Source: Microcaldota archaeon
GTDB taxonomy: Archaea > Micrarchaeota > Micrarchaeia > Anstonellales > JAGGVH01
DNA length: 44,790 nt
Direction: 5' to 3'
NCBI GenBank assembly: GCA_021158105.1
Contig: JAGGVH010000034.1
Coordinates: forward strand, 1-44,790
Position 1 is the stretch's first letter. Each line of letters begins with the position of its first letter. Shown piece after piece: positions 23,725 through 31,487 of the stretch. Both the position numbers and the translations under genes were made by a program. A model generated the notes under the pieces. It was not told where the DNA came from and ran no database searches. It saw nothing but the letters and a program-made list of their open reading frames with translations.

Positions 23725-24648
23725 ATGCAAACCCTTTTAACACTCCCAATGACATTAGGTTACGGTTATGCTTATTCTGAAGAAGGAGTGATAGGACTTG
23801 AATCAGGCTATGGAGATTATTTGTTCATATCACATGCACATTCTGATCACATAAGACCAATCAAAAAACGAAAATTATTATCATCAGAATTTACTGCAAA
23901 ATTAGTATACAACATAAAACCTGCCAAGAAACTTAAAAATATTGAATATCACAATGCTGGGCATATTCCGGGATCTTTGCAGATAAGTATAGATACAGAT
24001 GGCGGCAAAATAGTGTATACTGGCGACATTAAACTGTCGTCACGCGGTAGCATAAAAGGTGCAGATGTTGTAGAATGTGATTACCTTATAATTGAAAGCA
24101 CATACGCTCGTATGGTTCACCCCTCATATGATGATGTTGTCCACAATTTTAAAAAATTTATGAAGAAAAAGGGAACAAAAATTATTGGTGCATATCCTGT
24201 GGGCAAGGCACAGGAAATAATAATGTTGTTAAACGAACAGGGAACAACTCCTATTGTTACAGAGAAAATACATGAGGTTAACAAACTATGCAGTAAAAAG
24301 ATTGATTATGTTGTTGCAGGGACTGATTATGCTAACGAGATAATAAGAGATGACTTTGTTGCAATATTGCCACCATCAAAGATAAACAGGGAATTAGCAG
24401 TTAATATGTCAGTAGCGTTCAATAAAAAGATTTACACGGTTGGGATAACTGCACAGCCGTGGGCAGTGTATAAATATGATAAAGTATTTCCAATAAGCGA
24501 CCATGCTGACAAGAATGAATTGATAGAGTATGTTGAACGTGCCAATCCTAAGATGATATTGACAACACATGGCGACGACATCTACTTTGCTAACCTTTTG
24601 AGAAAAAAAGGGTATAATGCAATAACATATTCAAAACTTAAAAGATAA
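23725..24648 (+). CDS. Metallo-beta-lactamase-fold nuclease (Ysh1/exonuclease type)
   Basis: 307 residues. Metal ligands are in HAHSDH (37-42), NAGHIPGS and YTGD, with later SDHAD (about 258) and TTHGDD, typical of predicted exonucleases of the beta-lactamase fold related to CPSF/Ysh1 and to ligase-associated DNA exonucleases. The beta-CASP insert is short. RNA versus DNA substrate cannot be decided here, though the neighbours are not DNA ligase. The ATG at 23725 follows the previous gene closely (GGATGAGCT upstream). Confidence 0.9.
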   Translation: MQTLLTLPMTLGYGYAYSEEGVIGLESGYGDYLFISHAHSDHIRPIKKRKLLSSEFTAKLVYNIKPAKKLKNIEYHNAGHIPGSLQISIDTDGGKIVYTGDIKLSSRGSIKGADVVECDYLIIESTYARMVHPSYDDVVHNFKKFMKKKGTKIIGAYPVGKAQEIIMLLNEQGTTPIVTEKIHEVNKLCSKKIDYVVAGTDYANEIIRDDFVAILPPSKINRELAVNMSVAFNKKIYTVGITAQPWAVYKYDKVFPISDHADKNELIEYVERANPKMILTTHGDDIYFANLLRKKGYNAITYSKLKR

Positions 24649-24652
24649 ATAT

Positions 24653-24943
24653 TCATTCCATACTCTTTTCCCATTTCTTTTTTAATATTAAATAAGTTTG
24701 TTCGGGCATTGCAATCTTAATTTTGTGTTCATCACCCAACACATCAAACGCATCCAATGTAACCAGCACTCTCCCAAGAGAAAGGCCACCACTTGAGTTT
24801 ATATCTTTTATATAATTAAACCCGCCCTTAATACTGAACTTGTCAGTAGTTATCGAGAAACCGTCATCATATATTATTATATCACCAAGCTCATTAAAAC
24901 CTTCATCCAATATTTTTGCATGGTCAATTTCTTTGCCAAACAT
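24653..24943 (-). CDS. Conserved-looking small protein, unknown
   Basis: 96 residues, acidic. GGGGTGGTT precedes the ATG by a few bases. The pattern of alternating hydrophobic strands around DDGFSITTDKFSIKGGFNYI and the Cys-free C-terminal helix (EQTYLILKKKWEKSME) suggests a compact beta-rich fold. It lies 50 bases upstream of the IMPase gene's end and converges with the nuclease gene. I do not recognise the family. Confidence 0.72.
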   Translation of the reverse strand: MFGKEIDHAKILDEGFNELGDIIIYDDGFSITTDKFSIKGGFNYIKDINSSGGLSLGRVLVTLDAFDVLGDEHKIKIAMPEQTYLILKKKWEKSME

Positions 24944-24993
24944 TTAACCACCCCGAATTTTATTTTTAAAGTCAAGTATTTTTATACTAAAAA

Positions 24994-25773
24994 TCAAACA
25001 TTTTTTAAAAGTTCAGTCAACCTCGGGTGCAGTTCGGGTGATGTTGCTAAGAGATCAGGGTGACTAAACAATGAAAAAGAATCACCTTTAAAATCTGTTA
25101 CGATACCACCTGATTCCTTAACAAGTAATATCCCTGAAGCAACGTCCCATGGACGCGATTTTATGACCATAAACCCTTGGATCATGCCCGATGCAACCAA
25201 GGCGAGTTCTAACGCTCCTGCACCAAACTTTCTAAAGTCTCTAGACAAAGGTTTAATAGTTTCATACATTTTCACAACACGTTCTATTTCTGTATTATCA
25301 TGGCAATAACCAAATATTGATTTCTCCATGGGCAGATGTTTAACTTTTAATCTAACCCTGCTGTCGCCAACTTTTACCCATGCACCTTTACCTTTTTCAG
25401 CATAGTATGTTTCGCCGGTCATAGGAACATGGACCACGCCCATTACTGGTTCGTTATCCTTGACAAGAGCTATTGATATATTAAAGAAAGGGTTATGGAT
25501 TGAAAAATTAGTTGTGCCGTCTATTGGGTCAACTATCCAGTTATATTCCTTTTTTTCAACAAACCCTTGCTCCTCACCAAGAAAACCATAATCAGGATAT
25601 CTCGTTGTAAGCTTGTTTTTTATTATTGTTTCAATTTCTCTATCTGTTTCTGTTACAATCTCGCGGGGAGATTTGAAATTAATGTTGTGTGTATTGTAAA
25701 AATTCTGTTTTGCACGTTTCCCTGACTCCTCTGCAAGTGATACAACATCTGAAAGTATATTTGTCAGGTTCAT
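24994..25773 (-). CDS. Inositol monophosphatase / fructose-1,6-bisphosphatase family
   Basis: 259 residues. Metal-binding motifs of the lithium-sensitive phosphatase family are complete: FLGEEQG (Glu), VDPIDGTTNF (Asp, Asp, Thr) and RPWDVASGILLVKESGG. Archaeal members often act on both inositol-1-phosphate and fructose-1,6-bisphosphate, serving solute/lipid head group synthesis or gluconeogenesis; the sequence does not separate these. It lies 13 bp downstream of the CBS-HPF-like gene on the same strand, so probably co-transcribed. Confidence 0.93.
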   Translation of the reverse strand: MNLTNILSDVVSLAEESGKRAKQNFYNTHNINFKSPREIVTETDREIETIIKNKLTTRYPDYGFLGEEQGFVEKKEYNWIVDPIDGTTNFSIHNPFFNISIALVKDNEPVMGVVHVPMTGETYYAEKGKGAWVKVGDSRVRLKVKHLPMEKSIFGYCHDNTEIERVVKMYETIKPLSRDFRKFGAGALELALVASGMIQGFMVIKSRPWDVASGILLVKESGGIVTDFKGDSFSLFSHPDLLATSPELHPRLTELLKNV

Positions 25774-25786
25774 GATATCACTTTAA

Positions 25787-26926
25787 TTACTTTTTCTTAG
25801 CTTTTTTGTTGCCACTTTGTTTTTTTCTCTGTCTTTTTTTCTTTTTTATTATTTTATATTTGTTGTCAGGTTTCAGCCGTAGTATTGCTGTTCTTAATGA
25901 TTCTAATGTTTTAAACACCGCTTCTGTCAAATCCCATGCAAAATCGCTCACCACTATTGACTTCTTAGGAAACATTACACGGGCGTGAACTGTATACCTA
26001 TAGCCATGTTTTGTTATGTGTAACGAAAGATTTTGGATTGAGAACCGTTTGTTTAGTTTGTTATAATATTTTGATGCCATATCAAATATATCTTGATAAT
26101 AATTCTTATCAAACCCTGTAAGGCCGGAGATGTTAATCTTTTGAACTTCTCTTGATATAAGATAAGTGTTCAATAAATCTCTTAGTGTGATGATGCCGAT
26201 AGGTTTCCGCCTCTCAACGATTATCAATGATGCCAACTTTTTTTTATACATGTATAATGCTGCTTCTTTGAGCGATGAAGATGCAGTTATTGTTTCAACA
26301 TTTACATTAACCATTGGTTCGATTGATAACGTCCTGAAAGAATATTTTTGAGATGATATCATTGGATGCCTTTCCTTGGGCGACTTAGCAAATTCTAAGA
26401 TGTCTTTTATTGAAATAATCCCTTTTAAGAATCCTTTATCATCTACAACGACCATGCGGCGTAGTCCTTTCAGTTTCATACTGGTTATTGTCTGTGCAAT
26501 CGTTGAATTAATATGAACACTTATAACGGGTGACGACATTACCTCTGCAACCTTTTTAGATGGAATGAGGTTCATATCAACCAAACTTTTGATGAGAGCA
26601 TGAAGTGAAATCATACCGATTACTTTATTGTTCTCGTCAATCACTGGGAGAGCTTTAAACCTGCACCCTGCAAACTTTTTGACTACGTCATCTAAACTCT
26701 CACCAACCATCAAACGTGGGGCACGTTCGGCAATCGTTCCAGTCTTAGTTTTTGTAAAGTCTATGTTAGAATGTTGACGGATTGTTCTTGCATCTATCAC
26801 GCCATAATATTTCTTACCATGCAAAACCACAATCGGATAATCAGTCTTGTCTATCATGTTCAATATTGAACTGACTTTCTCTCGATTTGAAACAGTTATC
26901 GGCTCTATAGTATCAAAACCTTCCAT
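25787..26926 (-). CDS. Four CBS domains fused to a ribosome-hibernation (HPF)-like domain
   Basis: 379 residues from the ATG at 26926 (AGGTGAT 6 bases upstream; a longer start at 26941 has none). Four CBS repeats occupy about residues 5-258, two Bateman modules with typical endings such as KALPVIDENNKVIGMIS, RRMVVVDDKGFLKGIIS and IIVERRKPIGIITLRD. Residues about 265-350 have HPF/RaiA-like organisation: a helix with YYNKLNKRF, then strands LSLHITKHGYRYTVHARVMF and a helix DLTEAVFKTLESL. A Lys-rich tail follows. CBS modules bind adenine nucleotides, so a nucleotide-sensing ribosome-binding protein is a reasonable inference. Confidence 0.85.
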   Translation of the reverse strand: MEGFDTIEPITVSNREKVSSILNMIDKTDYPIVVLHGKKYYGVIDARTIRQHSNIDFTKTKTGTIAERAPRLMVGESLDDVVKKFAGCRFKALPVIDENNKVIGMISLHALIKSLVDMNLIPSKKVAEVMSSPVISVHINSTIAQTITSMKLKGLRRMVVVDDKGFLKGIISIKDILEFAKSPKERHPMISSQKYSFRTLSIEPMVNVNVETITASSSLKEAALYMYKKKLASLIIVERRKPIGIITLRDLLNTYLISREVQKINISGLTGFDKNYYQDIFDMASKYYNKLNKRFSIQNLSLHITKHGYRYTVHARVMFPKKSIVVSDFAWDLTEAVFKTLESLRTAILRLKPDNKYKIIKKKKRQRKKQSGNKKAKKK

Positions 26927-27015
26927 ACTTATCACCTGCAATAATGTTTAAAAAGAACATGACTAAATTAGTTAAGTATTATTTATAAATGTTCGTTTAC
27001 TATATATAAAATCAC

Positions 27016-27163
27016 TGTGGGGGTCTGGATGAAATCTGACGATTTCATAACCCTCCGCTCAGATTAACATCTTCGCGGGGGTGGCAGATGAATTGAACGA
27101 CAATTCGTTCAAATGTCTGCCAGTTGCTTGTGCAACTAAACCCCCTTGTTCGCTACGCTCACT
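27016..27163 (+). repeat. Leader of tRNA-Cys with repeated acceptor-like minihelices
   Basis: Unit 0 (27016-27057) is GTGGGGGTCTGG, hairpin ATGAAATC-TGAC-GATTTCAT, then ACCCTC. Unit 1 starts GCGGGGGTGGCAGAT (27075-27089), identical to tRNA-Cys bases 1-15, then TTGAACGA/TCGTTCAA, TCTGCC (pairing with GGCAGA), a second hairpin AGTTGC-TTGT-GCAACT, and ACCCCC. The linker TTGTTCGCTACGCTCACT follows, then the true tRNA. Upstream TATA-like boxes are at 26982-26990 and 27001-27010. Confidence 0.82.
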
Positions 27164-27370
27164 GCGGGGGTGGCAGATCGGCTATGCGGCTGGCTGCAGT
27201 CAGTCAATAGCTGATGATAAGCTCTGGGTTAAGATGTATAATATAAACAGAAACCAGCATAGGGGGGTTCAATGAATCCCTTTCTTTGGACTTTCTTTCG
27301 GTGTCCTTCGGACATCCTAAAGAACCTCCACTAAGAAAGGAAGGGGTTTGGACAACTCCCTCCCCCCGCT
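27164..27370 (+). tRNA. tRNA-Cys(GCA) with two introns (53 and 83 nt)
   Basis: The acceptor is GCGGGGG/CCCCCGC with discriminator T, as is typical of tRNA-Cys. The D stem is GCA/TGC, the anticodon stem GCTGG/CCAGC with loop CT-GCA-G|A, and the T stem GGGGG/CCCTC. Intron 1 (27200-27252) is at 37/38; its central helix is CTG/CAG (the fourth pair is C-A). Intron 2 (27273-27355) is in the T loop after TTCAA: central helix GTTC/GGAC, bulges AA^T and AA^C, intron helix GAATCCC/GGGGTTT. Removal leaves loop TTCAACT and a 71-base tRNA. A T-rich stretch after 27371 may terminate transcription. Confidence 0.9.
27273..27355 (+). other. T-loop intron of tRNA-Cys (position 58/59)
   Basis: 83 bases. Bases 27288-27315 match 15461-15488 of the tRNA-Glu anticodon-loop intron with one mismatch over 28 bases (shared TGTCC-TTC-GGACA hairpin flanked by GGACTTTCTTT). 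The BHB is complete for the central 4 bp and both 3-base bulges. Confidence 0.83.
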
Positions 27371-27389
27371 TGTTATTTTTAGTATTTTG

Positions 27390-28322
27390 TTAACGTGGTT
27401 GCCAGTCAACCTTTTTCAAAAGGTTTATTATCTCTTCTAATGCGCTGTCTGCTTTATCTTTATCAATAGTAAACCCGGCCGCGCGCGGGTGGCCACCACC
27501 TCCATAATACTTTGCAACCTTTGACAAGTCGACAGGTTCAAACGTTTCCCTGTAAAGATAGTTATATGATATACTAAACTTCACCTTGCCACCATCACTC
27601 TTCAGGAAAACACCAATCTTTTCGTTGTCGTACAATGTATGCGCAACAAATTTTATGCCTGCATCAACGTCTATCCCTCTCATATCAACCACATAGAACA
27701 AGTTCTCATAAACTTTAATTTTTTCCCTGACAACCTTAAGATAATGCTTTAAGTTTTCCAAGACTTTGTTCACTTTACTTTTTACTATCTTATCATTTAA
27801 TATATCGTCAATAGTAAGTTTTCTCAAAAGATTAATAACATGCAGTCTATACTTTATACTTTCCTCCTCATCTTCATCGAGTGACAACGTAAATCCTAAA
27901 AGCACATAACCTTCTGGGTTTAGGATGTCATTCTTAGAATATCTTGCAGTGTCAATCTTGTCGCACCATTCTACAAGGTCTTCATACCTAAAAAGTTCAG
28001 GGTATCTAAGGTGGAGCGTGTTATATATTACTCTTGCAGCACTCGGTGCGATCTCATGAAACCCTTTGCCCTTATTAGACTTGTGATGGTCAAACCATAA
28101 CCCGCACCGGTCATCATAAGGGAGGTCAGTTATTATTGTTTCATTGTCAATCTTAATGTTTTTGTTATCCCCGCGTATCTCATCAGGTGAATGGAATTCA
28201 ATTTCAAGATTAGGATTGATTGTTGTGAGTAAAACTGCACTCACAATCCCGTCAAAGTCATCATGAGTAATCAATTTTTTAAATCGTTTAATGTCCATTT
28301 CCAAAACATTCACCCTAATCAT
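27390..28322 (-). CDS. DHH/DHHA1 phosphoesterase
   Basis: 310 residues. DHH motifs are THDDFDG (about 20-26), ITDLPYDD and the eponymous WFDHHKSN; DHHA1 ends in YYGGGGHPRAAGF. Such enzymes are nanoRNases, pAp/cyclic-dinucleotide phosphodiesterases or RecJ-like nucleases; with no extra domains this one is closest in plan to the oligo-/dinucleotide phosphodiesterases. Its start overlaps the stop of the preceding unknown gene (ATGA), so it is translated with it. The gene ends 20 bases after tRNA-Cys (convergent). Confidence 0.92.
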   Translation of the reverse strand: MIRVNVLEMDIKRFKKLITHDDFDGIVSAVLLTTINPNLEIEFHSPDEIRGDNKNIKIDNETIITDLPYDDRCGLWFDHHKSNKGKGFHEIAPSAARVIYNTLHLRYPELFRYEDLVEWCDKIDTARYSKNDILNPEGYVLLGFTLSLDEDEEESIKYRLHVINLLRKLTIDDILNDKIVKSKVNKVLENLKHYLKVVREKIKVYENLFYVVDMRGIDVDAGIKFVAHTLYDNEKIGVFLKSDGGKVKFSISYNYLYRETFEPVDLSKVAKYYGGGGHPRAAGFTIDKDKADSALEEIINLLKKVDWQPR

Positions 28323-28903
28323 TCTAAGTAAACCTTTTCTGTTATGTTTAATTCCCTGATGGTACTGTCAACATTATCAGGACTGACCTTTCTTATGTTT
28401 AATTTATTTTTAGAATGCGTGACAAGGTAATAAGTATCATCATCTGATAAAATGCACATCGCCTTATCATTATTTAATCCCATAACATATTCGCCGATTT
28501 TAGCATCTTCAGAATATTTAATTCGTTTTAGTGAGAATGAGTAATCAAACGTTGCAACTCTCCATGCAAACTCAAACATATTACTTTTACTGTTTAACAG
28601 GACATCTCTGCCTGTATTATTAGTCAACATGTTAACAATGACATAATGCAGCAATTCCTCACTGAATTGATCTGCCACAGTTCTAAGCAATTCGATCGCT
28701 TCGGTTCTATCCCTAAAGTCAACATCTTTCTCGTTAACATTAACAACTGATTCAATGATCACGTCAATTTCAGGGTCAAACTTTGGCCTGACAATATAGC
28801 CCAACCTAAAATATTCTTTTATGACTTTGTCAATGGCAGTAGGGTCATTAGGCAAACGCCTCCAGAAACTTAATGCTCTTTTCAGTCTGACAATTTCTAT
28901 CAT
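28319..28903 (-). CDS. Unknown protein coupled to a DHH phosphoesterase
   Basis: 194 residues, unrecognised. The N-terminal 60 residues are basic/helical (RLKRALSFWRRLPND), the middle helical region contains EAIELLRTVADQFSEELLHYVIVNML, and the C-terminus is beta-rich (YYLVTHSKNKLNIRKVS). No Cys pairs, signal or membrane helix, so cytoplasmic. It overlaps by 4 bases both the gene before and the gene after, making a tight three-gene operon. Confidence 0.8.
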   Translation of the reverse strand: MIEIVRLKRALSFWRRLPNDPTAIDKVIKEYFRLGYIVRPKFDPEIDVIIESVVNVNEKDVDFRDRTEAIELLRTVADQFSEELLHYVIVNMLTNNTGRDVLLNSKSNMFEFAWRVATFDYSFSLKRIKYSEDAKIGEYVMGLNNDKAMCILSDDDTYYLVTHSKNKLNIRKVSPDNVDSTIRELNITEKVYLE

Positions 28904-29814
28904 TCAGTTTCACCTTTAAATATGTGTTTATACTTTGGAAGGTTTGATAACAGCTCAAACAACCTTGAGAAGTCATAACCGTTCTTTTTTCCAAATTCTA
29001 TAAACTGTTCAACGTCTGGAAAATTATTTTTAGGTTCGGTTATTATGAAAAATATGAACTGTAAAAGTTCTTTATGTTTGAACACACAAAGTTTAGGATA
29101 GACTGAACTGTCATTAGTGCGTTTGACAATCTCATCTTCTAACATGTCACTGGATGATGACACAAACGCCTCAACAAACTTGTCCATGCCAACCAATGAT
29201 GCAAAAAATGCTGCTGCTACTTCTTCTGTCAACCAGTTCACTTTAATGTTACTTTTCCCAGTACGATACTTAAAAGATTGTGTTAAGAATTTGCGTGTCC
29301 CAAAATCTAAACCGTAAGGTATAGTGGTAGGATCTTTCCAACTACACTTTGATAGTAAGTCATAAAGAATAAACAATGAAAAATCGTTATTAATATTAGA
29401 TTTGTGGACGTAGACCTTTGTACGGACAACTTTTATGCCATTCTTGTCGTCGATAAATGATGCATCAAAATCATCAAAAAAATCATTATCTGGCGCCCCG
29501 GGCAATACAACTATGGTCGTCTGGTTGACAGGTTGGACAGTGAGAAGTGCAGGATAGATGTGATTAATCATTTTTAATCCTTTAATCAATGAACTTCTTA
29601 CACTTTCTATGATGTTTTTGACCTTGGCTTCAGGATATATTTTGCTGAGTTCTTTAGAACTTGTTATGTCATAATTCAATTCACACGAAAAAGTAACTAT
29701 GAAGGGCACCCTCTCATCACTTTCATCATTAACTGAGAACTCACGGCGAAAACTTTTTGATGGTGTTATGTTTTTATGTGCCACCTTTAAAGGTAAACCA
29801 GCGTTTGCGTCCAT
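28900..29814 (-). CDS. Unknown protein, first gene of the DHH operon
   Basis: 304 residues, unrecognised. Acidic clusters (NDFFDDFDASFIDDKNG) are at the centre, and a segment WLTEEVAAAFFASLVG resembles the active-site helix region of zinc peptidases but lacks HExxH. No signal peptide. The stop overlaps the start of the next gene by 4 bases, so the three proteins are likely made in similar amounts and may act together. A TATA-like stretch (TATATATA) lies about 25 bases before the ATG, fitting leaderless initiation. Confidence 0.8.
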   Translation of the reverse strand: MDANAGLPLKVAHKNITPSKSFRREFSVNDESDERVPFIVTFSCELNYDITSSKELSKIYPEAKVKNIIESVRSSLIKGLKMINHIYPALLTVQPVNQTTIVVLPGAPDNDFFDDFDASFIDDKNGIKVVRTKVYVHKSNINNDFSLFILYDLLSKCSWKDPTTIPYGLDFGTRKFLTQSFKYRTGKSNIKVNWLTEEVAAAFFASLVGMDKFVEAFVSSSSDMLEDEIVKRTNDSSVYPKLCVFKHKELLQFIFFIITEPKNNFPDVEQFIEFGKKNGYDFSRLFELLSNLPKYKHIFKGETE

Positions 29815-29870
29815 GATTAAACTATAAAAAAGTATATATATAAACCTTATCTGTTCATTTCAAATCATTA

Positions 29871-30167
29871 TCATATTTTGTAAATGTGGACAATTGGAAT
29901 ATCACCAATAAATTTCACATTATCCTTTGAAACAAAACCTTTTGAAATCAAAAATGAAACTGCTTCATTGCCTATGGCGTTAACTGACGAGAAATCGTGT
30001 GCAAGAAGTTCAGTGATCGTGCCAATCTCAGCACGTTCACCGTTATAAAATTCTTGATGCTTAACCAAGTCAATATGGTATATGCCATTATCAAATATCT
30101 TACCAATGAGGTCCTCATCACACAATGCAATGATCCGTCCCTTTGGATGGTTATGAACCTTCAACAT
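29871..30167 (-). CDS. DUF424-family archaeal protein
   Basis: 98 residues from the ATG at 30167, the start most compatible with family length; AAGGTGAT lies about 10 bases upstream, and ATGs at 30173 and 30176 are alternatives. The family signatures are IIALCDEDLIGKIF, the EFYNGERAE block and NAIGNEAVSFLISKGFV. DUF424 is a small, widely conserved archaeal family without an assigned role. The upstream secreted-protein gene ends within its RBS region. Confidence 0.85.
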   Translation of the reverse strand: MLKVHNHPKGRIIALCDEDLIGKIFDNGIYHIDLVKHQEFYNGERAEIGTITELLAHDFSSVNAIGNEAVSFLISKGFVSKDNVKFIGDIPIVHIYKI

Positions 30168-30177
30168 GATCATCATA

Positions 30178-30714
30178 TCACCTTCTAAACACACCAAGAA
30201 CAATGCTCAAGACCATTATACCTATTGCAGGAAGGCAACACATGTTTGAGTCATGTGCATTATTTTTTTTAGTATTAAGAAAATCATACAATACTACATC
30301 ACAGTTGCATTTAGCCATATCCTGGTTACAGTTTAATATTACAATCTTACCATCGTATTCATACTTATAACCCACCTGTCCGTCTGAGGTGCATTCATCG
30401 TATGACATCCCATTTAATTTTTTTCCAGTGCATTCTATACCTTGTGATGACATAAAACTGTCTGCAATACTTTTGAAAAATGGAACATCAGACCACATGA
30501 CTATCCCTTGAAAACAGTCATCATTGGATGTGAATGTATATCCATTTATTTCCATTCCAGAAATGTTTTGTTTAAATGGCTCCTTGTGAACAACATAATT
30601 TTTTGGGATAATGTTGTCATTAATGTCATTGTTGACGTGTCCTGGCGGGAGGACTGCACTATTCAGTGCTATAAACAATGCTACTATTATCAATATTGCT
30701 AAATTTGAACGCAT
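30178..30714 (-). CDS. Secreted protein with C-terminal membrane anchor
   Basis: 178 residues. The N-terminal signal is MRSNLAILIIVALFIALNSA, then a hydrophilic domain with Cys (DDC, IEC, DEC, NC, KCNCDV) and Trp/Phe, and a C-terminal hydrophobic segment (CCLPAIGIMVLSIVLGVFRR) ending in Arg, consistent with an anchor. GAGGTGAAAG precedes the ATG. It sits between a DNA glycosylase and DUF424 on the same strand; no functional link. Function unknown; an envelope role is inferred only from topology. Confidence 0.8.
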   Translation of the reverse strand: MRSNLAILIIVALFIALNSAVLPPGHVNNDINDNIIPKNYVVHKEPFKQNISGMEINGYTFTSNDDCFQGIVMWSDVPFFKSIADSFMSSQGIECTGKKLNGMSYDECTSDGQVGYKYEYDGKIVILNCNQDMAKCNCDVVLYDFLNTKKNNAHDSNMCCLPAIGIMVLSIVLGVFRR

Positions 30715-30718
30715 ACTT

Positions 30719-31432
30719 TCACCTCTTCCCGTTCATCTTGCACAGGTTGTAAAGTGGACATTGCTCGCACATCGGACGTTTTTTGCAATGCTCCTTTGCA
30801 TGTGCAACAATCAGTGCATGAAACTCATTAAACACTTTAACCTTATCATCATCGCTTAATGTTTTAAAACTTTTGTGCACAATTCCCTGTGCACTGTCAT
30901 AAGTCAATTTCCCAAAACCTAACCTCTCAAACATCCGGAGAGTGTAAGCATCAACAACAAACACTGGACGTTTGAATGCATACAACAAAATCGAATCTGC
31001 AGTTTCAGGACCAACACCTTTTAAGGACAATAATTTTTTGCGTAATGAAAGTGTTGGAATGTTAAAATTAGTGCTATTAAACCATTCTGCAATAGTTTTC
31101 AGTCTGACTGTTTTTTGGTTATAATACCCTGCCGAACGGATTAATGTTGCCAGGCTAGTAAAATCCATTTCTATAATCTTTTCAGGAACTGCAACTCTTT
31201 TTGTGTACAGATTAATCAATGCTTTCTCAACATTTTTCCATGCAGTGTTCTGTGTCAGTATCGCTCCGATTATGATTTCAAACATTTGGCCTCGGGTTTT
31301 AGGATATGAATAATCATTAGGGTGGTATCCCAAATTATCAAACCCTTTTTTTCCTTTCATTGAGACGAGCGGCCACCAACCCTGGTAACCATAATGTTCT
31401 AAGAGTTTAGTGTAAACAAGATCCATTCTCAT
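30719..31432 (-). CDS. HhH-GPD DNA glycosylase, endonuclease III-like with iron-sulfur loop
   Basis: 237 residues from the ATG at 31432 (leaderless, 26 bases after a TATA-like box; a longer start at 31456 lies on that box). The HhH motif is LLSLKGVGPETADSILLYA and the catalytic Asp is in VFVVDAYTLRMF. The 4Fe-4S Cys are CKKRPMCEQCPLYNLC at the end. The Lys of true endonuclease III (GVGRKTA) is replaced by Glu, as in MagIII-like alkyl-base glycosylases, so this one is probably monofunctional. A standard Nth is at 35193. Confidence 0.9.
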   Translation of the reverse strand: MRMDLVYTKLLEHYGYQGWWPLVSMKGKKGFDNLGYHPNDYSYPKTRGQMFEIIIGAILTQNTAWKNVEKALINLYTKRVAVPEKIIEMDFTSLATLIRSAGYYNQKTVRLKTIAEWFNSTNFNIPTLSLRKKLLSLKGVGPETADSILLYAFKRPVFVVDAYTLRMFERLGFGKLTYDSAQGIVHKSFKTLSDDDKVKVFNEFHALIVAHAKEHCKKRPMCEQCPLYNLCKMNGKR

Positions 31433-31455
31433 GTTTATAACTCTAAAGGATAACA

Positions 31456-31464
31456 TTAAAAATC
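31456..31464. promoter_or_regulatory. Shared TATA-like box, glycosylase / RecJ-like genes
   Basis: ATTAAAAAT lies about 26 bases upstream of the plus-strand ATG at 31488 and, on the other strand, about 26 bases from the ATG at 31432. No RBS is seen for either, which fits leaderless divergent transcription. Confidence 0.45.
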
Positions 31465-31487
31465 CTGCTGAGGGTTAATTAAACATT

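Noticed and set aside
27081-27275. Plus-strand ORF of 64 residues over tRNA-Cys
   Set aside because: Runs through the leader repeat, tRNA exons and intron; explained by the tRNA gene.
27164-27370. Reading the 27.2-kb tRNA as tRNA-Trp with a C/D box guide intron
   Set aside because: The loop reads GCA with discriminator T (Cys). The TGATGA in intron 1 is preceded by C, not a purine, and I find no well-placed D box, so no C/D guide is claimed.
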